Of a stretch of 64,000 bases of DNA, positions 40,401 to 49,562 are shown in pieces. The stretch covers positions 1,116,001 to 1,180,000 of the forward strand of contig NZ_FOIB01000002.1 of the NCBI RefSeq assembly GCF_900111765.1, given 5' to 3'. Under the pieces are notes generated by a model. The model did not search any database and was not told the origin of the DNA. It saw only the letters and a program-made list of their open reading frames with translations. The position numbers and the translations under genes are program-made. This DNA comes from Myxococcus fulvus (lineage in GTDB: Bacteria; Myxococcota; Myxococcia; Myxococcales; Myxococcaceae). Every line of letters begins with the position of its first letter. The first letter of the stretch is position 1.

Positions 40401-42827
40401 TCACTCCTGACGGAGCGCGATGATGGGGTCCACCCGGGTGGCGCGCCGCGCGGGCACATAGCTGGCCAGCAGCGCCACGCCGAGCAGCAGCACCGCCACC
40501 GCGCCATACGTCACCGGGTCCCACGGCGCGACGCCGTACACCAGGCCCTCCATCAATCGGCTGACGACGAGCGCCAGCCCGAGCCCGACGCCGAGCCCCA
40601 CCAGCGTCAGCCGCAGGTACTGGCCCAGCACCAGCTTCATGAGCTCCACGCCGCGCGCCCCCAGCGCCATGCGGATGCCGAACTCCCGCGTGCGGTGGCT
40701 CACCGCGTGGGCGATGACGCCCGACAGGCCCACCGCCGCGAGCAGCAGCGCCAGGAGCGCGAAGCCCGTCGTCACCAGCATGTAGAAGCGCGGCCGCGAC
40801 AGCGCCTCGCCCATCAGGTCCTCGAGCGTGCGCACGCTGCCCAGCGGCAGGCCCGCGTCCAGGGCGCGCACCTCCTCGCGCACCTGGCTCATCAGCGTGA
40901 GCGGCGCGTCCTTCGTGCGCACCACCACCGTCATCTTCCCGTACAGCGCCTGGGAGAACGGCACGTACACCTGCGGGAAGGAGGCCTTCTCCAGCCCGTC
41001 GTTGCGCGTGTCCCCCACCACGCCCACCACCTGTCCGCCGAAGCGGCCCAGGCCGAAGCTGATGCCCATCTCCACCGTGCGCCCCAGTGGACTCTCCCCG
41101 GGCCAGTAGCGCCGCGCGGCCTCCTCGCTGATGAGCACCGCGCGCTGTCCCTCGCCCGCGCCGTCCGCGGACGTCAGCCACCGGCCCGACACCAGCCGCA
41201 GGCCGAGCGCCTCCGCGTAGCCCGGGGTGATGACGCCCACCTGCACGCCCCAGCTCTGTCCGGGCCCGGGCTCCGGCCGCGCCGCGTCCCACATCCCCGT
41301 CACCATGTAGCGGCCATCCAGCGGCACGCCCAGCGCGGCGCCCGCGGCCTGCACTCCCGGCAGCGCGCGCAGCCGCTCCAGCAGTTCGTCGTAGAAGCGC
41401 TGGTTCTGGGTGGAGGCCCAGCCGTAGGCGCTCTCCGGCAGGTCCAGCTCGAAGCTGAGCACGCCGTCCGGACGGAAGCCCGGGTCCACGTCGGAGAGGC
41501 GGTGGAAGCCCTTGAGGAGCAGGCCGCCGCACACGAGCAGCACCACCGCCAGCGCCGTCTCGCCGACGATGAGCAGGTGACGCGCGCGAGCCCCGCCGCG
41601 CGTGCCGCCCTTGGCGCCCACCTCACGCAGGCTCACCGCCGGACTCTCCCGTGACGCCTGGAGCGCGGGGAGCAGGCCGAACAGCAGCGCGGTGACGAGC
41701 CCCAGGCCACCCGTGAAGGCGACGACGCGCGCGTCGATGGCCACCTGGGCGAGCCCCGGGATGTCCCGCGGGGACAGGCTCACGAGGACATCCAACAGCC
41801 ACCCGGCCAGCAGCACCCCGAGCCCCGCGCCCATCGCCGCCAGCACGCCGCTCTCCACCAGGAGCTGGCGCAGGATGCGGCCCCGGCTGGCCCCCAGCGC
41901 CATGCGCACGGACAGCTCGCCCCGGCGACTCACCGCGCGGGCGAGCAGCAGGTTGGCGAGATTGGCGCAGGCGATGAGCAGCACCAGCCCCACCGCGCCC
42001 AGGAGGAACAGGAGCGCGGGACGGACATTGCCCAGCAGCGCCTCGCGCAGCGGCACGAGCGTGGCGCGATAGCCGCCATTGGAATCCGGGTAGGCCACCG
42101 CGAGCGCCTGGGCCACCTCGGCCACGTCCGCGCGGGCCGCCTCCAGGGTGACGCCCGGCTTGAGCCGCGCGTACACACGCAGGCTGTGGGTGGCGCGCGT
42201 CGAGGCCCCGGTGAGCGACTCGTCCCAGACGAAGGGCACCCAGAGCTGCGTCTCCAGCGGGAAGTTGAACCCCTCGCTCGCCACGCCCACCACCGTGTGC
42301 CGCTCACCTCCCAGCCAGAGTGAGCGGCCCAGCACGCCCGGGTCCGCGTTGAAGCGGCGCTTCCACAGCGAATGGCCGAGCACCACCACCCGCTCCTGCC
42401 CCGGCTGCTCGTCCTCGGGGCGGAAGCCGCGGCCGAGCGCCACGCGCGAGCCCAGCACGTCGAAGAAGTCCGCGGTGCTGGTGGTGCCGCGCAGCCGCTC
42501 CGGCGCCGCGCCGTCGCTGGCCAGGCTCTGCTCGCCGCTGCGCACCGCCGTCATCCCGGAGAAGGAGCGGCTGCGTTCGCGGAAGTCCACGAAGTCCGGC
42601 CCGGACGAGGGTGAGTCACCGGGCGAGCCGTCCGAGCTGTACAGCCGCACGAGCCGCTCGGACTCCGCCATGGGCAGGGGCCGCAGCAGCACCGCGTCCA
42701 CCACGCTGAAGATGGCGCTGTTGGCGCCGATGCCGAGCGCCAGCGTCAACACCGCCACCAGCGTGAACCCCGGCGAGCCGCGCAACCTGCGCAGCGCGAG
42801 GCGGAACTCCTGGACCAGGCCCGTCAT
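40401..42827 (-). CDS. MacB-type ABC transporter permease of the orphan ADOP group
   Basis: An 808-residue membrane protein with the duplicated MacB/FtsX layout. An N-terminal helix ([35 protein letters not shown]) is followed by a large periplasmic domain (about 55-260). A three-helix FtsX block comes next ([41 protein letters not shown]), then a second periplasmic domain and a second FtsX block ([36 protein letters not shown]). The phrase [11 protein letters not shown] and the full duplication are typical of the acidobacterial-type duplicated orphan permeases. No ATPase gene is near. Members may work with a shared ATPase in lipoprotein or toxin export. Function is not proven. Confidence 0.88.
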   Translation of the reverse strand: MTGLVQEFRLALRRLRGSPGFTLVAVLTLALGIGANSAIFSVVDAVLLRPLPMAESERLVRLYSSDGSPGDSPSSGPDFVDFRERSRSFSGMTAVRSGEQSLASDGAAPERLRGTTSTADFFDVLGSRVALGRGFRPEDEQPGQERVVVLGHSLWKRRFNADPGVLGRSLWLGGERHTVVGVASEGFNFPLETQLWVPFVWDESLTGASTRATHSLRVYARLKPGVTLEAARADVAEVAQALAVAYPDSNGGYRATLVPLREALLGNVRPALLFLLGAVGLVLLIACANLANLLLARAVSRRGELSVRMALGASRGRILRQLLVESGVLAAMGAGLGVLLAGWLLDVLVSLSPRDIPGLAQVAIDARVVAFTGGLGLVTALLFGLLPALQASRESPAVSLREVGAKGGTRGGARARHLLIVGETALAVVLLVCGGLLLKGFHRLSDVDPGFRPDGVLSFELDLPESAYGWASTQNQRFYDELLERLRALPGVQAAGAALGVPLDGRYMVTGMWDAARPEPGPGQSWGVQVGVITPGYAEALGLRLVSGRWLTSADGAGEGQRAVLISEEAARRYWPGESPLGRTVEMGISFGLGRFGGQVVGVVGDTRNDGLEKASFPQVYVPFSQALYGKMTVVVRTKDAPLTLMSQVREEVRALDAGLPLGSVRTLEDLMGEALSRPRFYMLVTTGFALLALLLAAVGLSGVIAHAVSHRTREFGIRMALGARGVELMKLVLGQYLRLTLVGLGVGLGLALVVSRLMEGLVYGVAPWDPVTYGAVAVLLLGVALLASYVPARRATRVDPIIALRQE

Positions 42828-43136
42828 GCCACTCTCCGAAGCTGAACCACCGACTCGCCTTGGCCGCGAGCCCATCCTGGGCGTCCCGACAGCAAGGCAG
42901 GTGCCACGGGCCCTCCACTGGGGAGCACCCCTTGGGACACACCTCCGCCTTCCCACATCCGGGGGAAGGGTGCCCGAAAATGGGATGTGCTGATACGCCG
43001 GCTCACGGGTGGAATTTGGCGACGGCGGCGCAATACACAGCCACCGCCGGGTTTGTCTCGGGTTCATCGCCTATCGCGTGTTACGAGAGCCCGGTCGTCT
43101 GCTTGTCTTTCCCACACCCCCTCGGAAGACGCCCTC
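42828..43136. other. Divergent intergenic region before the GH71 lipoprotein
   Basis: A 309-base gap between the permease start (42827) and the GH71-like start (43137). I see no clear operator, small ORF or RNA. Codon use does not support a gene. Confidence 0.5.
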
Positions 43137-45191
43137 ATGAATCTCGTTTCCTCTCGCCGAGCGCTCTGGCTCGGCGTGCTCGTGCCCTGGCTGAGCGCCT
43201 GCGGTCCCACCCACTCCGAGCCTGCCCCGGAGCCCCCTGTCGACACGGCCGAGGCGCAGTCCCTCCAGGCCGTCACCTTCATCGCAGCGGGGAGCACGTG
43301 GCGCTACCGCGACACGGGCGTGGACCCGGGCGCGGGCTGGACGTCGGTGGGCTACGCGGACACATCGTGGGCGCAGGGTCCCGCGCAGTTGGGTTACGGC
43401 GATGGGGACGAGGCCACCGTCGTCGCCTATGGCCCGAGCACCAGCGCGCGCCACGTGACGACGTGGTTCCGCCGGGCCTTCACCGTCGCGGACCCGTCGC
43501 GGGTGGGCAACATGGTGCTGCGGCTGCTGCGCGATGACGGCGCCATCGTCTACCTGAATGGCCAGGAGGTGCTGCGCAGCAACCTGCCCTCGGGCACGGT
43601 GACGGCGTCGACATTGGCGAGCACCGTCATCGCCGACAGCGCCGAGCAGGCGTGGCACACCGTGAGCATTCCCAGCACCGCGCTGGTGGCGGGCACCAAC
43701 GTGGTGGCGGTGGAGGTGCACCAGTCCACGCTGAACTCGTCGGACCTGAGCTTCGACGCGTCGCTCACGGCCGAGGTGGAGGACGCCCCGGCCACGCCGT
43801 GCTTCGCGTTGAACCTGCCGGCGCTGAGCACGCTGCGCGCGTCGCCGAAGAAGGTGTTCGCGCACTACTTCTCGCCCTACCCGCTCTCGCTCGACAACCG
43901 GGAGCCCTCGGTCGACTACTACGCGCGCAACTACCTGCAGCCCACCGGGGAGAACTCCAAGTTCGCGTACTGCGGCGGGCTGCTCAAGCAGCGCCCCCTG
44001 CCCCAGGCCCCGCGCGCCTCGGGCGTGGACTACGAGCTGGCGAACTTCGAGGTGGAGGTGCGGCGCGCGGCGGCGCTGGGGCTGGATGGCTTCACGTATG
44101 ACATCCTCAACCACACCGGCACGCACTGGAACCGGCTGTTGAAGCTGCTCCAGGCGGCGAGCAACGTGGACAGTGGGTTTCGCATCGTCCTCATGCCGGA
44201 CATGAGCTCCACGTACTCGGGCACGGACGCGGAGGCGTTGTCGGCGTTCGTGAACTCCATCGGCTCGGTGGCCTCGCACCCGGCGGTGTATCACCTGCCG
44301 GATGGGCGGCTCCTGCTCTCGCCGTACATGGCGGACAACCGCACGCCGCAGTGGTGGGCGTCGGTGCTCCAGGCGCTCCAGGCCCGGGGCATTCCCTCGG
44401 CGCTGTGGCCCGTGTACGTGCGCCCCTGGGTGGCGGCGACGAACACGCTCGACGCGGTGGTGCCGTTGTACGGGACGTCGACGTGGGGGAACCGAACGCT
44501 CGGTAGCGCGGCGGGGCAGCGCACCAACGTGGGCACCGCGCACGGCATGGGGCTCCAGTGGATGGCGCCCGTGGCGGTGCAGGACTCGCGGCCCAAGGAC
44601 CTCGTCTACACGGAGGCGAACAACTCCCAGGCGTACCGGGCGCTGTGGGACGCGGCCATCCAGGGCGGCGCGGACTGGGTGCAGCTCATCACCTGGAACG
44701 ACTACTCGGAGGCGACGGAGATTTCGCCCTCGTCCGGCACGCAGTGGGCGGCGTTCGATTTGACGGCCTATTACACGGCCTGGTTCAAGACAGGCGTCCA
44801 GCCGACCATCACCCGGGACGCGCTCTACTACTTCCACCGCGTGCAATCGACGAGCGCCGCGCCGGACCTGACGAAGCAGCGCGCGCCCTACGAGCTGCGG
44901 GGCGGCGCGGCGGCCGCGAACGAGGTGGAGCTGCTCGCCTTCCTCACCGCGCCCGGGACGCTCGAAATCGAGTTCGCGGGGGTCGTGCAACGTCGGGACG
45001 TGGCGGCGGGCATCCAGTCCTTCCGGGTGCCGCTGCAGCAGGGCACGCCGCGCTTCCGGCTGGTGCGAGGCGGCGTCACCGTGGCGTCGGTGACGAGCGC
45101 GTTTTCCATCAACAACACCATCGTCTACCAAGACATGCTGTACCGCGCGGGTGGCAGTCTCACCTGCGACCGTTCGTTCTTCTTTCCCTGA
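43137..45191 (+). CDS. GH71-like glycoside hydrolase lipoprotein with N-terminal carbohydrate-binding domain
   Basis: A 684-residue predicted lipoprotein (lipobox LSAC, Cys about 22). Residues about 50-215 form a galactose-binding-like beta-sandwich: WRYRDTGVDPGAGW, TWFRRAFTV, LLRDDGAIVYLNGQEVLR, NVVAVEVHQ. Residues about 225-600 match the glycoside hydrolase family 71 fold of alpha-1,3-glucanases (mutanases): KKVFAHYFSPYPLS, AAALGLDGFTYDIL, FRIVLMPDMSS, LLLSPYMADNR, GADWVQLITWNDYSEATE. A C-terminal beta domain closes the protein. Alpha-1,3-glucan is a fungal cell-wall polymer, so a role in attack on fungi or on plaque-type glucans is plausible. The catalytic acids are not assigned here. A hairpin follows the stop. 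Confidence 0.85.
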   Translation: MNLVSSRRALWLGVLVPWLSACGPTHSEPAPEPPVDTAEAQSLQAVTFIAAGSTWRYRDTGVDPGAGWTSVGYADTSWAQGPAQLGYGDGDEATVVAYGPSTSARHVTTWFRRAFTVADPSRVGNMVLRLLRDDGAIVYLNGQEVLRSNLPSGTVTASTLASTVIADSAEQAWHTVSIPSTALVAGTNVVAVEVHQSTLNSSDLSFDASLTAEVEDAPATPCFALNLPALSTLRASPKKVFAHYFSPYPLSLDNREPSVDYYARNYLQPTGENSKFAYCGGLLKQRPLPQAPRASGVDYELANFEVEVRRAAALGLDGFTYDILNHTGTHWNRLLKLLQAASNVDSGFRIVLMPDMSSTYSGTDAEALSAFVNSIGSVASHPAVYHLPDGRLLLSPYMADNRTPQWWASVLQALQARGIPSALWPVYVRPWVAATNTLDAVVPLYGTSTWGNRTLGSAAGQRTNVGTAHGMGLQWMAPVAVQDSRPKDLVYTEANNSQAYRALWDAAIQGGADWVQLITWNDYSEATEISPSSGTQWAAFDLTAYYTAWFKTGVQPTITRDALYYFHRVQSTSAAPDLTKQRAPYELRGGAAAANEVELLAFLTAPGTLEIEFAGVVQRRDVAAGIQSFRVPLQQGTPRFRLVRGGVTVASVTSAFSINNTIVYQDMLYRAGGSLTCDRSFFFP

Positions 45192-45201
45192 CATGAGCCG
45201 G

Positions 45202-45228
45202 GTCCGCCGTTGAACAGACACGGCGGAC
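45202..45228. terminator. Hairpin after the GH71 gene
   Basis: A 9-bp perfect stem (45202-45210 with 45220-45228) and a 9-base loop lie 10 bases after the stop codon. No T run follows. Confidence 0.55.
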
Positions 45229-45295
45229 TCGACGGGCCGTGAAAGACACGCATGCCTAGCTTTGGGCCGCTTCACCTCCCACAGGAGTGGCTCAC

Positions 45296-46042
45296 ATGCG
45301 ATGGGTCCCAGGCAGGAAGGCTCGGGGTTTGTTGACGGCGGTGGTGTGCGCGGGGTTGTTCGCGGGCTGCGCGGACGGAGGGGCCGTGTCACCATCGGGT
45401 GACGCGGCTTCGTCGGCGCAGGCGCTCACCACGCTGCCGCCCCGCGTGGGCCTGACGTTGCAGGCCATCCGGGACGCGGGGTCGAACCTCCCCTACTGCG
45501 ACCTCTACAAGGACTACCTGACGCCGCAGGTGCTCCAGGCGTACTACTCGGACCAGGGGTTCGACGGGTGTGTGGTCGCGTGGATTGGGGACACGGGTGA
45601 GACGCTGGAGGTGAACACGAACTACGCGGAGGATGTCTACCGCGTGTATGTGAAGCGCTCGGGGCCGGTGCTGAACAACACGGTGTACCGCAAGCTCGGT
45701 GACGGCGTGGGACCGGTGGACCTGCGGCTGGGTGGGCCGCCGGGGAGCGCGGTGAACACCTTCACGCTGGCGCTGGACGAGCGGGGCTTCCCCACCGTCG
45801 CGTGGCTGAAGAAGGCGTCGCCCCACTTCAGCAACGTGGAGCTGCGCGCGTCGCGCTGGGATGGACAGGCGTGGCATCCGCTGGGTGGGGTGCTCAACGT
45901 GAATGACGCGCCTGACTCCGTCGCGTCCCAGCCCGTGCTGAGCTGGGATGTGCAGGAGCGCCCCGTGCTCAGGTGGGTGGAGACCACGGGGGGCTCCACG
46001 GTGAGTGTCACGCGGACATGGACCGGGAGCACCTGGGAGTAG
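45296..46042 (+). CDS. Hypothetical lipoprotein
   Basis: A 248-residue protein starting at ATG 45296 (AGGAG about 10 bases upstream), with lipobox LFAGC. The mature part contains LQAIRDAGSNLPYCDLYKDYL, then a beta-rich region with WIGDTGETLEV, TLALDERGFPTVAWLK and a final LSWDVQERPVLRWVE. The regular short strands with Trp suggest a beta-propeller or sandwich fold with one disulfide. I do not recognise the family. It follows the GH71 gene on the same strand and meets the next gene tail to tail with an 11-base gap. Confidence 0.65.
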   Translation: MRWVPGRKARGLLTAVVCAGLFAGCADGGAVSPSGDAASSAQALTTLPPRVGLTLQAIRDAGSNLPYCDLYKDYLTPQVLQAYYSDQGFDGCVVAWIGDTGETLEVNTNYAEDVYRVYVKRSGPVLNNTVYRKLGDGVGPVDLRLGGPPGSAVNTFTLALDERGFPTVAWLKKASPHFSNVELRASRWDGQAWHPLGGVLNVNDAPDSVASQPVLSWDVQERPVLRWVETTGGSTVSVTRTWTGSTWE

Positions 46043-46053
46043 GTCCGCGCCCG

Positions 46054-47388
46054 TCAGGAGCGATGCCGCGTCGCCTCGAGGAAGAACTGCGTCAGCGAGC
46101 AGTCCAGCAGTGATTGGCTGGACTGCATGTACCGGCGCGCACGGAGGAAAGGCAACCAGACGCGCTTGCCGACACGCACCTGGGACTCCTCCAGGTTCCG
46201 CCGGGGTACCCAGGTTCCATCCAGCCGTCGCACCAGCACGTTCCCCAGGTAGGCGCCCAGGGCGGGCACGGTGTGCTCGTCGATGAAGTCCCTCAGGTAC
46301 CGCTCCGGGAAACGCTCCTTCAGAAAATGGAGGTCGAGGTCCGTGAGGGACTCGGGCGTCGCATCGAAGAGGCTCGGGATGTGGACGTGCAACGCCGCCA
46401 CGAGGCTCTCGGCGAGGTCGTCGAAGTGGCCGAGGGCGCGCTCCGGGTCCTCGACGTCCGCTGGGAGGGCGGCAGGGAGCCACTCGGATGGCTCCAGTGG
46501 GGTCCAGGCGTTGAGCTCGGCGATCTTCCTCTGGCGCTCGCTGAGCCTGAGCTCGGGTATCAGGCGCGAGAGAAGAGGAGCAAGGTCCGGGTGGAAGCGA
46601 GGCTCCACGGGAGCAAGCGCGGCACTGCGCGCCCGCAGCGCGCGGAGCACCGCGTCGAAATCCAGGTCGGGCCTCAAATGGACCAGGGCACGGGCCTGAA
46701 CCACCCGCGCCTCGTCACTGGCGAAGTCGGCGGCGGTGGGTCGAAGCACCACGAGCACCGCGCCACTGGGAAACTCCTCGACCCGATATGCAGGCGTCGA
46801 GAGCACCCGCTCGCGGCCCACGGATGCCACTTGCTTGGGACCGAAGATATTCAGCCAGGCCACTTCATGAATCCCCTCGTCATCCAGCCTCTCCGAGGCC
46901 ACCGCATCGCGCGTTTGATTGGCAGCCTCCACCAACTGCTCCTCCGCGACACTGTTCGCAGTGGCGAGAGTCACCGGGTAATGAGCAGCCCAGGCTCGCA
47001 CCATGTCCATGAACCCCTCGCAGAGCGAAGCGTCGCCGAAGAGCGAAATCGGCTGGACCGAAATGTAGACATGGATTCTCTTCCCGGACGGCGGCAGCCA
47101 GAGCCCGACGGACATATCCGCCAGGTGCCCCAGCGTCTGCGAGAAGCTGACAGAGGCGCTCCTCCGTCGACGATTCTCCTCCAGTGCGGTCAGGACGGCA
47201 CTTCGTGAATAGGGATACGGGCGCGAGCCTTCGACGAAGTCCGGCATCCACGGCCCTGCTCCCGCCTCGAGCGCCTCCAGAAGCGGAGCCAGTTCTGACT
47301 TCAGGTCGGCGGTCGGGTCGTACGTCGCCTCGAAGGAGAGAGAGAGGTGGTCCTCAGCATCGTATTTTCGCACGGCTGTGACCTTCAT
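46054..47388 (-). CDS. Putative immunity protein of the lipoprotein-toxin cassette
   Basis: A 444-residue soluble protein without signal peptide or membrane segment. Its start overlaps the stop of the upstream lipoprotein by 4 bases, so the two are translationally coupled. The first half includes HVYISVQPISLFGDASLCEGF, HEVAWLNIFGPKQV and the FPSGAVLVVLRPTAADF segment, which resembles the type-VI/Imm52-type immunity proteins (DUF3396 neighbourhood), though this match is from memory and weak. The second half (about 290-444) is more unusual, with LSERQRKIAELNAWTPLEPSEW, LHFLKERFPERYLRDFIDEHTV and RRYMQSSQSLLDCS. A role in blocking the nuclease-like tip of the partner is inferred from position. 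It may instead be an adaptor or effector. Confidence 0.5.
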   Translation of the reverse strand: MKVTAVRKYDAEDHLSLSFEATYDPTADLKSELAPLLEALEAGAGPWMPDFVEGSRPYPYSRSAVLTALEENRRRRSASVSFSQTLGHLADMSVGLWLPPSGKRIHVYISVQPISLFGDASLCEGFMDMVRAWAAHYPVTLATANSVAEEQLVEAANQTRDAVASERLDDEGIHEVAWLNIFGPKQVASVGRERVLSTPAYRVEEFPSGAVLVVLRPTAADFASDEARVVQARALVHLRPDLDFDAVLRALRARSAALAPVEPRFHPDLAPLLSRLIPELRLSERQRKIAELNAWTPLEPSEWLPAALPADVEDPERALGHFDDLAESLVAALHVHIPSLFDATPESLTDLDLHFLKERFPERYLRDFIDEHTVPALGAYLGNVLVRRLDGTWVPRRNLEESQVRVGKRVWLPFLRARRYMQSSQSLLDCSLTQFFLEATRHRS

Positions 47389-49562
47389 CGAAACAAAACC
47401 TCGACTCCCTCGACTTCGTGCTCAGTCTCTCGCACGGCTGCTCTCTCTGCCTTGGGGTTTGCAGGCCTGAGACTACCGCCATCATAAACGACGCGGACCC
47501 TCTGGACTTGCGCCAACTGCTCGATTCCAGGACGGCGGATGTTCAAGGTCTCACCGTAGTACCGCATGGCCATGCTTGCGTCCTCGTTCATCTGCCTCTT
47601 GAGCGCGCCGACTTCGGCCCGAGAGAAATCCCGACTCTTGAAGCTGAAGGTCTCCACACGCGGAGGCTGCCCGGGAGCGGGCCGTGTTTCGATGACCAGC
47701 ACGTCCGCGAAGCGGAGGTCCGCCTTCAACACCCCCACGTGCGCTTCGATGCGCGGAAGCTCGAAGTCCCGCAGCCATCGCCGCTGCGCTCTCGGCAAGG
47801 CCGCGTCCGCCTCCAGGATGACGACCATCTCCCTCTCGAAGGCCAGACCTCGTGCGTAGCGCTCGCGTACCAGTTGGTAACCGGCCCACGGTAGCGGTCC
47901 CTTCGACGCCAGGCCCTGCGGGATTTCAGCGGCCCGCTTCTCCAGATACGCCAGGTAGTCCGACCAGAGGGGATGCGCGTCCGCACCGCGAGGCGCGGCT
48001 TTCATGAGCGCCTCTCGATGTGCCCTCAAGGCAATGACGTCCATCGACAGCCGGGCCCCTCCGACCTCGGCCTCCACCTGCCGGAACTTCGCCTCCGCCA
48101 CTTCGGCGGGGAGGCCCGCAGCCTCGGGCAGCGAGGAGGGCCTCCCGCTGCCCTTCCCACCACCGCCCTTCGGCGGCGGCGTCCTTAGGGACTCGCCGTG
48201 CCTCACCGCCAACAAGGCCTGCGCTCGAGCTGGGTGACCTCCCGCTTCGTGGAGAGCCAGCGCCCCGGCCTCACCCCACTCCGCCACCAGGAGGGCCGCT
48301 TCCCGACGCGCCTGGAGGTGGCGAGCCACCTCCCCCACGGAGCTCATCTCCGTCCGCGACTTCAACCGCTCCAGCACAGCCTTCAGCGCCTCGACGCGAG
48401 GCACCGTCACCTGAAGCGGTGTTCCTTCCCGCCTGGTGAAGTCCCTGTCGCGGAAGCCACGCGCCCCTTTTCCTCCCGCGTAGAGGCCCACCAGAAGCGC
48501 CGCGGGCGCCAGCTGTCGCGTGGCCTCCTCGTACTCTCCCTTCGCGAGAGACGCTCCGCCTTGCGCAGTTCCGGCGGCCAGGGAGTAGAACCCCAGTGGC
48601 ACACCGAAGGTGAGGTGGTCGAACGAAGCCAGGGCCACTCTGCCCGGTGCGAAGGCTCCCAGGTACTGAGCCTTCTCCACCTCCTGGTACGCGGTCCGGT
48701 AGACCGGTGGAAGCTGTGCGGGCAGCGAGGACGCCTCCACGCTCCGGCTTCCAGCGACGAGCGGCATGGAGGACGCGACATCGTCCGCTGCCCGTCCCAG
48801 CCCGCGCGCGATATCACCGGCGCGGAAGTCCCTCTCCGGGAAGTCGACGAGGGACATGCCACGCTGACGCAGCTCCTCGGAGACGACCTCCATGCCTCCC
48901 AGGGACCGCCTCAGCAACTTGTCCTCAGCCAGCAGGCGCAGCACATCCCGAAGTTCGTCGTCGAAGGCCGTGTGCAGGACGAAGAGGACGAGGACTTCCG
49001 CCTGCCCCGGGCCATGCTTCTCGGCAACGGTGGCCAGGAACGCGACGCGTTTCTTGAGCAGGACGGTGGCGGCCGCTGCTTCCAGCGGCCCCAGCGCGCC
49101 CAGCCGGACGGCATTCCAGTCCGAGAGGGACTGCACCAGCCGGGGCATGTCCACCGTGCGTTGCAATGCCAGGAAGGCAGCCGGTGTGGTGCATCCCAGA
49201 AAGGGAGCCAGCACCTCCTCGTCCGTGGACAGGCGTGGCCATCCCGGAGGCGCCTCACCGCAAGCGCTGGCCTGGGTGTCGGCGACCGGAAGAAGCCCTG
49301 TCTCACCACGGACGCCCGCCCCAGGATGCATCTGCGGAGCGCGACGGCGGTGCAGCAACGGGCCAACTTCCGCCTCGTCTTCCAGCGCGTCGCCTGCGGG
49401 AAGGTTCGCGACGGCACCGCGCTCCAGCGCGGACATCGGCGTTGGGCTCGCGAACAAAACAAGGGCGACATCCGAGCCGGCCCGCGAGGCACATCCCACC
49501 GTGAGTAACGCCAGAACCAGTGAGAGGAGAACTTCGCCACGCGGCAAGCGCTCAACGCACAT
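47385..49562 (-). CDS. Long lipoprotein with a nuclease-like C-terminal tip, candidate polymorphic toxin
   Basis: A 725-residue predicted lipoprotein (lipobox LLTVGC). The start at 49562 is chosen for the signal peptide and GGGGGTGG upstream, and it overlaps the end of the barrel gene by 11 bases. The body (about 130-410) is helical, with a membrane-like part LPLGFYSLAAGT, LAPAALLVGLYAGGKGARG. A Gly/Pro/Lys linker (about 490) precedes a distinct C-terminal domain (about 510-725). That tip has a PD-(D/E)XK-like order: Asp620 in FADVLVIE, Glu637 and Lys642 in RVETFSFKS, then LKRQMNEDA with a Gln. The layout (lipoprotein body, linker, nuclease-like tip, downstream soluble partner) matches polymorphic toxins such as SitA, but the body is a different family. 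Confidence 0.6.
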   Translation of the reverse strand: MCVERLPRGEVLLSLVLALLTVGCASRAGSDVALVLFASPTPMSALERGAVANLPAGDALEDEAEVGPLLHRRRAPQMHPGAGVRGETGLLPVADTQASACGEAPPGWPRLSTDEEVLAPFLGCTTPAAFLALQRTVDMPRLVQSLSDWNAVRLGALGPLEAAAATVLLKKRVAFLATVAEKHGPGQAEVLVLFVLHTAFDDELRDVLRLLAEDKLLRRSLGGMEVVSEELRQRGMSLVDFPERDFRAGDIARGLGRAADDVASSMPLVAGSRSVEASSLPAQLPPVYRTAYQEVEKAQYLGAFAPGRVALASFDHLTFGVPLGFYSLAAGTAQGGASLAKGEYEEATRQLAPAALLVGLYAGGKGARGFRDRDFTRREGTPLQVTVPRVEALKAVLERLKSRTEMSSVGEVARHLQARREAALLVAEWGEAGALALHEAGGHPARAQALLAVRHGESLRTPPPKGGGGKGSGRPSSLPEAAGLPAEVAEAKFRQVEAEVGGARLSMDVIALRAHREALMKAAPRGADAHPLWSDYLAYLEKRAAEIPQGLASKGPLPWAGYQLVRERYARGLAFEREMVVILEADAALPRAQRRWLRDFELPRIEAHVGVLKADLRFADVLVIETRPAPGQPPRVETFSFKSRDFSRAEVGALKRQMNEDASMAMRYYGETLNIRRPGIEQLAQVQRVRVVYDGGSLRPANPKAERAAVRETEHEVEGVEVLFR

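Noticed and set aside
42987..43136. Upstream extension of the GH71 protein
   Set aside because: The signal peptide and lipobox start at 43137; the extra 50 residues are low-quality coding sequence.
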